Of a DNA stretch of 64,000 nt, positions 13,586 to 23,337 are shown one piece after another. Source of the stretch: Hyaloscypha bicolor E (Eukaryota; Ascomycota; Leotiomycetes; Helotiales; Hyaloscyphaceae); contig NW_020194555.1 of the NCBI RefSeq assembly GCF_002865645.1, forward strand, positions 3,498,288 to 3,562,287, given 5' to 3'. Every line of letters starts with the position of its first letter. Position 1 is the first letter of the stretch. The notes below the pieces were generated by a model. The model was not told the origin of the DNA. It saw only the letters and a list, made by a program, of their open reading frames with translations, and made no database searches. A program made the translations under genes and the position numbers.

Positions 13586-14549
13586 ATGCCATCTGATAAA
13601 CCCACCGTCGGTGTCGCTGGAGCGAATGGGAAATTAGGAATACATGTCATCAATGCTCTCATCTCCGAAAGCTTCAGGCCCAATTTTGGGAGCGTGGTCG
13701 CTCTTGTCCGTGAATCTGCACCTCAGTATACCAGAGACATATGGGAAAGGCAAGGCGTGACAGTGAGGATTTACAATGAAAAGAACATGACCGAGAGCTT
13801 GGCTGGGATTGATATCCTCATCAATGCGTACGTACGAACTTCAGCCTCCTGTAGAAGTCACTAAGAATAGATTCTGTAGCCTCAGCTCAAAAGGTCACCT
13901 CTATAAGGATGCAATTGCAGAGGCCCTTCCGTTGACGAAAGTTTGCCTATATTTTCCTTCCGAATTTGGAGTGGACCATGTCGTCCATGAGTTCAACCAA
14001 GTATTTTGGGATGCCAAGAAAAGACATTACGACGATGTACAAAAGATTGATTCCATAAGGGTCAGTCGGGTCTACGTTGGCCTCTTCACTGAGGATTCCA
14101 TCGGCTCGTGGTTTGGCTTCAATACCAAAACTGGGGTGTACGAGTGCGTTGGATCTCCGGATGCAAAAATCTCGTTCACCAGCAGAGAAGATTCGGGGAC
14201 GGCAATGGCAGCACTCGCATCGTTGCCATTATCTGATGTTCCTGAGGAAGTGCACATTGCAGGCGACACTCGATCTTTCAACGAGATTGCCAAAATAATG
14301 GAGGATTCGGGAGCCGGCCCAATTACTATTCAGCAACTGAATTTGGAAGAGTTCAAGGACAAATTGATGAAGGAGCTAGTAGCATCGCCGGCTCCCTATC
14401 TAAGATTTCTCGTTGGGGAGGGGAAGATTGATCATCGTAAGGGACGATTAGGGTGTGATAATGATCTTGTCAACAAGGATGAGACCAATTGGAAGTGGAC
14501 AACTCTGACTGATCTGGCGGAGAGGACTGGGGGAAAGCCGAATGCCTAG
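13586..14549 (+). CDS. NmrA-like / isoflavone-reductase-like NAD(P) protein
   Basis: A 303-residue protein with one 52-bp intron at 13828-13879 (exons 13586-13827 and 13880-14549). The N-terminus has the Rossmann signature GVAGANGKLGIHV, and the middle contains FPSEFGVD, a hallmark of the NmrA / isoflavone reductase / phenylcoumaran benzylic ether reductase group of atypical SDRs. Family members are either NADPH-dependent reductases of aromatic or phenylpropanoid compounds or NADP-sensing regulators; the sequence alone does not decide. The start ATG follows an A/C-rich leader, and no closer in-frame ATG keeps the Rossmann motif. Its place beside ring-cleavage and redox genes favours an enzymatic role in aromatic metabolism, which is inference. 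Confidence 0.8.
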
Positions 14550-14957
14550 ATTGGTGTCAAACATGAGGCTAAGTGTAGGTATTGAGTTCTTGCTGAATGG
14601 GGGACCGAAGTCATTCCATACATCACGTGATATTGTAGTTTAGGTTCACGTATAATGCGCAGGAGGTCCCTTACCTCGAATACCTCTAACTTACGATATT
14701 TGTTTCTTGGCAATGGTACCGAGATATCTTGCTTTCCTAGTATCCTTGTCTGAACATGAAATCCCGCGTCATATGACTCGGTACTTCTGATATTGCCGAT
14801 ATGTGCCAATTCATTCAGTCGAGGTGGCGCTACTTTTCAGCCTTGGAGTGCTCATTAGAAGCCCCTCATTGTTGACTAACGACTGGTTTACTACCCTACT
14901 AAGCCATCAACTCCATCATTCCAAACTCAATTCATCCCAACTTCCTCCCTTCTCGAT
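14550..14957. other. intergenic region before the dioxygenase gene
   Basis: No gene seen. It includes the promoter of the extradiol dioxygenase gene, with a pyrimidine-rich leader immediately before its ATG. Confidence 0.4.
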
Positions 14958-16226
14958 ATGGCTCTGCACAAAGTTCACGTGACAAGCCTTGCTCATGTCC
15001 ATTACCAACACCCTGATTTGGGAAATGCTTTAACATTCTTTGAAGATTTTGGTTTGGTTGATATCGCCGAGTCTCGAACATCGACCCAGGCATTTCTGCG
15101 AGGCGTTGGTGCTCAACCTTATATCTATATCGCTGAGCAGTCACCAGATCAGAACCGACACTTCATTGGAGCTTACTGGAACGCTTCGAGTTTTGAGGAG
15201 ATGCAGAAAGCAGCATCACTTCCAGGTGCTTCAGCGATAGAAGATAATAAGGGTCCCGGAGGTGGCAAAGTGGTGAGAGTAAATGACCCACACGGCTTCG
15301 TTGTTGGTTTCCTACATGGCCAAACCCTGCGAACTCTTGAAATCAAAGCGCTTCAGCTTGAAACGTCGCCAAGCGATCCTCATTTCAATACTGTTATTGA
15401 AAAGTCCCGAAAAGGTCCCACCCGCAGATTCAAACAGGGTCCGAGTCCAGTTCACAAACTTGGGCACTACGGAATCAGGGTCCCCAAGGCGATGTACAAA
15501 GAGACCATGAACTGGTATATGTCTGTTCTTAATTTGAAGCCAACGGATTCTATTTTCGATCCAAAGACAGGCGAGGAAATCACATGTTTCACTCACATTG
15601 ATCTTGGCCCTGAATATACGGATCATCATGTTAGTAATATAAATTGCAAGCTCTCTCTCGCTTTTTCGCTACTGCTAACACGATTTACTGACGGCATGTA
15701 ATATTTCTAGGCATTCTTTGCGGGTTCGTCCGAGACTGCGACCCAGGCATATCCTCATCATTGCAGCTTTGAGGTCAATGATATCGACACGCAGACGCTG
15801 GGTCATGATTGGCTGAGGAAAAAGGGGTGGACAAACTGCTGGGGCGTCGGACGACATGTCCTTGGTAGCCAGATTTTCGATTACTGGTAGATTATCCATC
15901 TATTTCCTCCCCCCCTTTTTTTACATACCACAAACTTCTGATGTTGATATTGGTGCATCCGAAGCTAACTCGCTGTCGAAAATAAAAGGTTCGATGCCTC
16001 TGGAAACGTCGTGGAACATTACTCTGATGGCGATCTGGTTAACGAGAATTCGCCATTCCATAAAGAGCCTGCCGGACCGAATTCGTTGCACATATGGGGA
16101 CCGAACATCCCTCTTGCTTTCTTGTCGGGAAGGTTGGAGGATGTAGGGAAATTGGCAAGGGCGCCTCCGGATGTGGTTTCTGCAAAGCCGGCTGTGTTTG
16201 GAGATAAGCCAGTGGCTGTGGTATGA
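14958..16226 (+). CDS. VOC-superfamily type I extradiol dioxygenase
   Basis: A 361-residue two-domain VOC protein of the catechol 2,3-dioxygenase / 2,3-dihydroxybiphenyl dioxygenase type, predicted to cleave a catechol-like ring next to the diol using Fe(II) and O2. Exons are 14958-15629, 15711-15886 and 15989-16226, joined in frame. The C-terminal domain carries all three expected metal ligands: His170 in LGHYGI, His240 or His241 in PHHCSFEV, and Glu292 in VVEHYSDGD. The N-terminal repeat (HVTSLAHVHYQHPD) shows the typical degenerate non-metal copy. Conserved metal ligands argue for an active enzyme rather than a glyoxalase-like binding protein. It lies between the NmrA-like gene and a MITE. 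The substrate is not identifiable from sequence. Confidence 0.82.
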
Positions 16227-16529
16227 TTTGTGACTGGTCGAATCTCGACACGGGTCTGTTTTGCAGTGTTGAAATCTGTCTCATCAACCTGTGAGAGGCT
16301 GGCTCGCTTAGCCTATCTAAATATAACACTTCAAAATATCATACCTTTCTCAAAATTGATATTTGACATATTTAGAATTTTTCAACCAACTAAAACCTTC
16401 TCATTCTATGTAGTAAGTTTATTTATGATTGATATAAGTCGTGGCTACGATATATTGAAGTGTTTGGGTTACAAATCACAGCATGTCAACAAGCGAGGCG
16501 TCCGGGCTGCTGGCTGAGATATTATTACG

Positions 16530-16786
16530 TATCCGTTCCGCTGCGGCCAGGGACGACTTTCGCGAAAAGTCAAGAACATCACAAAGCCTCACATTGCTAA
16601 TCCATTTCACCCGGCTAAATACTTATAGGAATTAAAGAAAACTTTATTTAATTATCTCAAAAAGGGTGCTTTAGGAATCCTAAAGAGAAATTAAGTTTTA
16701 TTATTTTTCGTGGTAAATTATTTCAAATTAAACTGCTGGGAAAATTCGCTTTCCGAAAGTCGTCCCTGGCCGCAGCGGAACGGATA
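16530..16786. mobile_element. 257-bp MITE with perfect 33-bp inverted repeats
   Basis: The segment begins TATCCGTTCCGCTGCGGCCA and ends with the exact reverse complement; the two 33-base ends (16530-16562 and 16754-16786) match at every position. Both ends start with TA, consistent with TA target duplication of the Tc1/mariner type. The interior is AT-rich and non-coding, so it is a non-autonomous element. It lies between the convergent dioxygenase and SDR genes. Perfect ends suggest a recent insertion. Confidence 0.85.
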
Positions 16787-16907
16787 AACTTTCAATTTGC
16801 GGAGAGAAAGTTAGTTAATGATCTACACGACATTGAGAAAAAAATTGGAAAATATTATAGCTTGTAAGGTGTGTTTTTTGTGAAGCCTTCTAGACATAGG
16901 TATATAT

Positions 16908-17796
16908 CTACTCAGGTTGATCACCATAAGCCTGCTGCCACACCTTCAATGCGTCCTCCAACATCCATCTCTGGTTCTCATTTGCATATTCGATCTGCTT
17001 CCGAAATATGACCTTGTCGATGCTGAGTTCTGCGATCTTGCCAGTAAGCGTATGATCGTCGAGGAACATGTCGTATGCCCTCAGGGCGGTACTCATGTGG
17101 GTTATCTGTTCCTTTGGAAAGATCTCGCGGATCTTTGGTGGGCAAAGAGAAGTCATGATGAATGCAGGGCAGATAACGTTGACGGTAATATTCTCATTTC
17201 GCAGGAATGGAGGGCCAATACATCTGCCCAGAGCAACACATGCTTGTTTCGCCATGTGATATTGAGGATTGATTGGAGATGCGCTAGAATTGGTTTTGTG
17301 AGAATGCAGACCACATACTGGAGAGTATTCAAACGTACTAGAGACCAGCTACCGACGAGGTAATCACAATCTTCCCTCCCCGCGTTGGGTTTCTCCTTGC
17401 ATAGTGCTTGTAAATCCAGCAACCTTGAATCACAGCAGTCAAGTCCACATCCATCGTCATCAAGTTCAGCGGCTTGGGATCCCCATTCTCATCCAAGTCC
17501 TCAACAGACGTGTGCATATCTTGCCGGTCATCGACACCGGCGTTCGCTGCGAAAAAGTCCAATCTGTTGCCTCCCCAGGTAGACGCATGCTTGAACATCG
17601 CTATTTGGTCTGCAAACACTGTCACATCTGCTCGAATGAAAGATGCATTGGACCCCAGCTCTTTCTCGAGTTCGCGCCCAGCTCCCTCGTTTATGTCGGC
17701 CATCACGACTTTCCATCCTTTGCTAAGAAGGTGTTTCGTAGTAGCAAGGCCAATCCCAGATGCTCCACCAGTGATGAGTGCTACCTGTGTTGACAT
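16908..17796 (-). CDS. short-chain dehydrogenase/reductase
   Basis: A 277-residue classical SDR, with exons 17339-17796 and 16908-17283 on the minus strand and a 55-bp intron at 17284-17338. It has the cofactor motif TGGASGIG near residue 9, the NAG motif (AANAGVDD), catalytic Ser148 in ITSSVAG, and Tyr161/Lys165 in YHMAK, exactly 13 residues after the serine. An acidic residue after beta-2 (MADIN) predicts NAD(H) preference. Overall it resembles fungal proteins annotated as 15-hydroxyprostaglandin dehydrogenase-like, a label that says little about substrate. It is transcribed away from the MBL-fold gene, so the two may share a control region. Confidence 0.85.
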
Positions 17797-18495
17797 ATTG
17801 AAAACGAAATTTGAGACTGCCGAAAATGACTATCTCGGACGCCCAGCTTTATTATCTTTCGGGGGGCTAAGGAAATTAACAAATGGACTGAACGGGGTCT
17901 GGAGTTATCCGTGGTTTCTCGCCCACGAAACTTCAGCGGCAGACAGTACTAAGGTTGGCTAAGAGCTACAGCTCTGAACTCATGCCGGGGAAGCTTCGTT
18001 GCCAACCACCTTGCTAGAATTGAAAGGAAGACTTCCGAAAAGCCGCAGTCCGCAGCTAACGGTGAAACACTGTTTTAGTGCTTGTATGACGTGGACTTCA
18101 TTTGTATCGCCGGTTCCCCGCATCCTCACCTGCAACCGGGTTTTCTCCACATATTCGCGGGGTAAAGTGCGGCATTCGAAGTCCAGCGAGTCCTATTCGA
18201 ATTCGCATGCTGATAATTTTCATCGAGAGTTAGGGTATATTCCGTGTTAGCAATCAGCGTGACTGTGGCCTCATTTTCCCTTGGCACTGCGGGCATTTGT
18301 CAGAACTAAGTTGCCGATTTGCGATCGCTTTTTGATCTTTGCATTCTAGCATTGAAATCTTTGGAGGAGGTATTTACTATTTATTGTCAGAATATTCCCA
18401 AAGTTGTCCGGGGTTGGGTCACCTGGGACGAGACATCTACTACGCCAGAGATTCGTGAAGTTGCACGACGTCCAAATCCAAAGACCAGCCACAAA
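17797..18495. promoter_or_regulatory. divergent promoter, SDR / MBL-fold hydrolase
   Basis: About 700 bp separate the SDR start (17796, minus) from the preferred MBL start (18496, plus). The two genes are read outward from it, so shared regulation is likely. Several CGG/CCG triplets are present but I see no single convincing palindromic regulator site. Confidence 0.4.
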
Positions 18496-19503
18496 ATGTC
18501 ACACGCAGGTCATGAAGCAGCAGGAGCTGCACCAGCTATCTCGACGGTTGGAGCAAAATATGTTGAGCCTTCAGCAACCAGAATCCTGCAGAAAGGAGAG
18601 AAAATCGATGATCTCTTCAACCGCAACCTCAAGACCCCCTATTTCGTGCAAAGACTTTCAGACCGGGCCTACTTCTTCAACGGCGGGTTCTATACTACCA
18701 CTTTCTACGTTGGTGACACTGGAGTTCTCCTGTTAGATGCCCCTGAGGGTCAAGGAAAGAGCATCCTGGCAGCCATCGCAGAAGTCACCAAGTTGCCAGT
18801 CACCGCCATCATATATTCACACAACCATGCCGACCACATTATCTCTGCCGTTGAGGTAATCGATGCTTCAAAGGCAGCGGGTGTCGAGCATGTGCGCATC
18901 ATCGCATCCACGAAGACAGCCGAAAAGATGAAGTTTTTGAAGTGCAGCTTGCCTGCTCCCACGGAGACGGTATCATGGCCGAAGGACAGTTTCAAATTCG
19001 ATAATGTTACAGTCCAGTTCGATGCGTTTGAAAGAGCTGCTCACTGTGATGACGCCGGCACCTTCCTGCTTGTGGAAGAGAAAGTTGTCCATCTTCCCGA
19101 CCTTCTAAATGGTGACCAACCGCCGTTTTGGAGATTCGGCACTGCCGAGAACACTGTCTACTACCGCCTGAATGTCACCCAGCTCGGTGATTTGGATTGG
19201 GATTTCCATGTCGGAGGCCATGGAAATGTGGGCGGCAAGGAAGACATCGCGTTTGTGAAAAAGTATCTCGATGATATTGATGTAGCCGTTGCGGAAGCTA
19301 TGAAAACTGTGAAGTTTGGTGCTGGAGTGAAGGACATGGAGAAGGTTAATAATCACGCTGAATTGATGGTGCCTTGGGTGGCTAGCCTCGGCATTAAGGT
19401 GGCAGATATCATGCGCCCAGAGTATGGACACTTTTATGGGTTTGAATTTTCTGTTCCGGCTAACGCAGAGATGCTGGCATTGTCCGCAGTATCGTATCGT
19501 TGA
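18496..19503 (+). CDS. metallo-beta-lactamase-fold hydrolase
   Basis: A 335-residue intronless MBL-fold protein. The zinc signature HNHADH lies at residues 109-114, followed by a metal-binding His in ERAAHCDDAG, an Asp in HLPDLLNGD and a C-terminal His in VGGHGN, so a binuclear metal site is likely intact. Family members hydrolyse lactones, thioesters, cyclic esters or sulfate esters. In an aromatic-degradation setting a lactonase or ring-fission-product hydrolase role is plausible, but that is inference. The frame stays open upstream to 18319, but those 59 residues look unlike the family, and MSHAGHEAAG at 18496 is the natural start. It is divergent from the SDR gene. Confidence 0.82.
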   Translation: MSHAGHEAAGAAPAISTVGAKYVEPSATRILQKGEKIDDLFNRNLKTPYFVQRLSDRAYFFNGGFYTTTFYVGDTGVLLLDAPEGQGKSILAAIAEVTKLPVTAIIYSHNHADHIISAVEVIDASKAAGVEHVRIIASTKTAEKMKFLKCSLPAPTETVSWPKDSFKFDNVTVQFDAFERAAHCDDAGTFLLVEEKVVHLPDLLNGDQPPFWRFGTAENTVYYRLNVTQLGDLDWDFHVGGHGNVGGKEDIAFVKKYLDDIDVAVAEAMKTVKFGAGVKDMEKVNNHAELMVPWVASLGIKVADIMRPEYGHFYGFEFSVPANAEMLALSAVSYR

Positions 19504-19699
19504 AGTCATCTTAAATATGCCTGTAAATAGTTTCCTCAATCAATGCAATGGTTCCTTGGAAGACTGATTGTTCAACCAAAAAAAATCTATTAGTAAATCT
19601 AACTTGGGAGCGGTAGTAATTGCTGGGGAAAGAACCACTTTTAAAACAATACGAGCAAGGACCACCAGGGCCCATGTTCTTTCTGAAGACCTGCATAGG

Positions 19700-21994
19700 T
19701 TAGAAGGCCCGCACAAAATCTGCAGCAAGGTTAGCTAAGATCGGGTGGCTGGAGATATCATTAGCCTCGAGGTGACTTACCAAGTAAAAGTAGCCCGATA
19801 TTCCAGTATCGCGCAAAGTGGCTGAGTATCAGAATCAACAAGTCCTCTTGAATGCTGGGTTCTTTTTCTCCGCCACTCTGCTCCTTCCTCATGTGACGAG
19901 CGTATCGAAGCATTATTGCTGCTGGCCCTGTAATTATGCATACCATTGGCGGCGGACAGAGTCCTATGAATTCCGGAGACCATAACTGGTAGAGTCGAAA
20001 AGCTTCTGTCGCAGGTTGTATGTAATCCTCGATGCTTGTAGCTGATATAGCCGCTTTGCTGGGCAAGACCAACGTCGATGGCTCATGTGATTTCCCAAGG
20101 AAGCGGTTTGTGCCAGTCAGTATGGGCTCAGATGAGTTCCGCCGAGTCAGCATGCGGGTTGCGATGTGGCTACTACACAAGAACTGATTACTAGAGTCTT
20201 TGAAATGCTTCAATCGGATAAACATACCCTTGCACCATCAGTCTCGTGAGTAACAGCCAGTTGCTCTTTCCGTAATTGGCTTCATCAAAAATGAGTTGAT
20301 CGTTGCTCGCTCGAAATGTTTCGTGAAAGAGCAGTGAGAAGCAGCTCACTACCGTTTCAATATCGCTGATGGTCTTTTTGGAAATATGGGGCTGTTGGCA
20401 AAGCTCAAGTGCCTGCACTGTGATGAAGTTGCTAATCAAGAACCATGCACGCTCATCTTGATTGGGCGAGTTTCTGAGGGCTTTCCAGCACTGGAGAATA
20501 TCTGGACTTAGAATGGCAGATTCGGTCTCTTTCCCCGAAAACCACGCTTCATCCGACACTGGAAGGCAAACGCACATCCGATGTATGTCAATGGAGAAAG
20601 GACGCCGAGTCGATATTGAGTCGAAAGCATCGAGCTCCCAGACTGACCACCAAGCTCGTCTTTGCTCCTCTTTCTTAATCCAGTCTTCAACGCTTGATGG
20701 CTCTGGGGGCGAGTTTTCATCAATTCTGTGCAATCCCAGACTATAGGCGAACCTCGTGCAATAGGAAATCATGAGATCGCATCCCATGGCTGGCCTACAC
20801 GACTGATTGTAATAAGCAAGGAGGATGCACCCTTGCAACCACATCAATGATGGTTCGTGATGCTCAAATCCCTGAACTGTCTCGTGGAAAAGAGTCTGTG
20901 CCTTGCGTGCAAATTGGCTGCCTCTCTCCTTCATAGGTATATCTTCAAAATGGGACAATGACGAGAATCGAGCCGATAACGCCATCATTCCATACAAGAC
21001 GAATATTGAAGTCTTGGTCAAGTTGACATACTGAAGTTCATGATTCCTTCGGAGATGGGTCTGCTGAAATGTAGGCTGATGAAATAGTGGCAGGAATACT
21101 TGTATCCTTCGGAAATATAAATCGATCCTATGCATAAGTTAGACCCCGATGACATATACAACCATACAAACCTACAAATTGTCAATGACTACCCGAGGTA
21201 CATCAAGAGCGGGGCTGTCGTGGTGAAATTTTGTCTCTTCTGACTGATATGCTTCTGGATGAGCAATGGTTATGGAATTAGCTTCCTGTTCAGTCTGATA
21301 CTCATCTGCACCTGCATTTTCGGAGGCACCGGTGGCTTGAAAGGTGTGTTGGCCACCGTCTCCTATTATCATAGCATTTGCGAGAGAGCCAAATTCCGGG
21401 ATAGCTTCGGGCATCCAGATATCAGGGAGTGCTTGTGTTAGGAAGTCGACCATGTCCTGATCAGTGGGAGATGTATATTCAAGCTGGCTTGTTGTGCTCA
21501 AGCTGACAGGACTTCCGAGATAGTAGAAATTATCAACTTGGTCTGCCCATCTCGCGTTGTCATAAGACGGGTTATGCCCTTCCCCTGTTGATTCTGGGAG
21601 ACTCGAAGTGGTGTACTGGGTTGGTGTGGCACTCTGCTGCCCCACAGGTTGCATGGAGGGCTCAGAGCCATCCCTTGAACCTACACTCCAATCGTCAACA
21701 TCTGTTCATATACGAGGGAAGCTGGCTGAATCGAAGCCAGCAACTTACTTGCAGATGTGCCGATTTGGCTCGTACTTCTCCGATGATCTTGCGCAGACCG
21801 ACGTGTTTTACGCTGAGGGTACAAGCATGACGTTCGAGTCCGCTGGCAGAGTGAACATTGCGGTTTTCCTCCGTCACCTAAGAGAAAGACAATGAATGTA
21901 GTTCTTTTGGTAGTCTCGCGAAATCATACTGACACTTTGTTTTCTTTCTCTTGCACGGCTCACATGCTCGATTGGTGAGTGCCGGGCGATGCAT
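19700..21994 (-). CDS. Zn2Cys6 fungal transcription factor
   Basis: About 681 residues in six exons (minus strand: 21934-21994, 21749-21877, 21176-21701, 20228-21127, 19781-20190, 19700-19719). The zinc cluster reads CEPCKRKKTKC then CSLCQRTRTSC, giving cysteines 11, 14, 21, 28, 31 and 38 with canonical C-x2-C-x6-C-x6-C-x2-C-x6-C spacing. The second exon restores the third cysteine across the splice. A Ser/Thr-rich linker leads to a fungal-specific TF domain with LGLHRID and EEQRRAWWSVWELDAFDS. The intron at 20191-20227 would be only 37 bp; a 52-bp intron with donor GTGCAA is an alternative that also keeps frame. As the only regulator among the catabolic genes, it is the likely pathway-specific activator (inference). 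Confidence 0.82.
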
Positions 21995-22298
21995 GATGGC
22001 GACGTCTCTCCAGTGGCCGGCGCTGTAGAGTCAGATAGGAGAGCTAGAGATGGCCCCCAGGGTTAGATAGCATGAGGTTGTTGTCTGCAGTTAATCGTAC
22101 GAGGGCTGCAGTTTTCGGAGACATCAGGACGTTCAAGAGGTCAAGAGGTTGAGGTTGAGATTGAGATTGGTGCGGCGAGTTTGTTCCTTGGGGTGCGCGG
22201 ACTAATCGGACGGTGTGGAGATGCGGGGTCCAGCGTGAAAATGCAGTCTAGGCCAGATCCAGGATCACTAAAAAAAGCCACTTTTGAGTTTTCACACT
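21995..22298. other. upstream region of the regulator gene
   Basis: No gene seen. Short imperfect repeats (TTGAGGTTGAGATTGAGATTGG, about 22147-22168) are present. It probably contains the promoter of the Zn2Cys6 gene. Confidence 0.35.
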
Positions 22299-22450
22299 AG
22301 AAGGGATCACCCACCAACTGCCCACACCCCCTCCCCGCTCAACTTGGATTTTGGAGACCTTAACGCCACAAATTGGAAAAATTAATACGATATTCGCAAT
22401 GTTCCGAGTATTCTCAGGGGGGTTTGGGCGGTTGGTGGGTAATCCCTTCT
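22299..22450. mobile_element. small MITE-like inverted-repeat element (152 bp)
   Basis: The left end AGAAGGGATCACCCACCAAC and the right end GGTTGGTGGGTAATCCCTTC are near-perfect reverse complements. The similarity extends about 34 bp inward through a C-rich tract, with mainly transition differences. There is no coding capacity. No clear target duplication is visible, so the element family is unassigned. Confidence 0.6.
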
Positions 22451-22659
22451 CGTGGCCGTGCCTAAACTCCTCTGCTGCAACTTGACTACCAGTACTCAGA
22501 CTAAAACTTCTAGGGTCTCACTTGTTCTGGGTTACATATAAAGTCTTTACGGAGGTGCAGGCCCTAATGTTTGTCATACCCCCTTGGATTCTGCCAAGCA
22601 AAATTCGGTTACAGCGTATGCTACGGGCGCTTCAGCGCAACCCCCCTGCAAAGGCGGTG

Positions 22660-22909
22660 TAACGAGCCCAACCTCATAGGTCTGTGCGTACAGGGCATTT
22701 TAGTGATAACGAATATTTTAGAACTTTTAAATTTTGAGAATTAATTAATAGAACTCGGATCGTGGGCCGTAATTATTTGTTGCTGTCTTGTAACAGTTAA
22801 GTGATTGTGAAGACTTTTGCTGTTCGAGACCCTGAAGTAGTCTTCGCGTAGCCTGAAAATGCCCGGAAAATGCCCTGTGCGCACAGACCCATGGGGTTGG
22901 GTATCGTTA
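22660..22909. mobile_element. 250-bp TA-flanked MITE
   Basis: The left arm starts TAACGAGCCCAACCTCATAG and the right arm ends GGTTGGGTATCGTTA. The arms are about 40 bp each, with one indel and a few transitions, and include the shared CAGGGCATTTT. TA dinucleotides bound both ends, as in Tc1/mariner-type insertions. The interior has no open frame of note. Confidence 0.65.
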
Positions 22910-23166
22910 GTAACCTTAATAAACTCGGGAAATGCCAAAGCGCTAAGCCAGAAAAAGATTCTGCCATCGACACCCCTAATCGACACCGGGGTGCGGAGAG
23001 GGGGGTGTGCGATTCTAAGGCTAAATCGGTTCCTTACGGAGTAATAGTCGGACTTTAGTAACCTTAATAAATTCGGGAAATGCCAAGCGCTAAGCCAGAA
23101 AAAGATTCTGCCATCAACACCCCAAATCGACACCCGGGGGGGTTGGGGGGGGTCGTTTTACTTTTT
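22907..23166. repeat. 148-bp tandem duplication ending in a transposon terminus
   Basis: A block beginning TTAGTAACCTTAATAAA is present at 22907 and again at 23055; the copies are alignable for about 80 bp, through GCGCTAAGCCAGAAAAAGAT and a TCGACACCCC run. The second copy runs into GTCGTTTTACTTTTTCCC at about 23149-23166, which is the same terminus as the right end of the element at 31801-32430. It is best read as a partial, rearranged copy of that element family. Confidence 0.6.
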
Positions 23167-23337
23167 CCCTCTGTATGCACACTTATTGTGGAACCGGGTT
23201 ATCGATCGAAGAAATGATTACATTTGTGAGCAACTTATTTCTCTCCTAAACTACTTCACCTCGGGCTTTCCTCCTTGAAATACAGCCATGTCCTCCGTAC
23301 AACACATTTGACATTGGCATTTTGAAATTTGTTCAAC

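Noticed and set aside
18319..18495. 59-residue N-terminal extension of the MBL-fold protein
   Set aside because: The extension does not resemble the family, while the internal ATG at 18496 begins a typical N-terminus.
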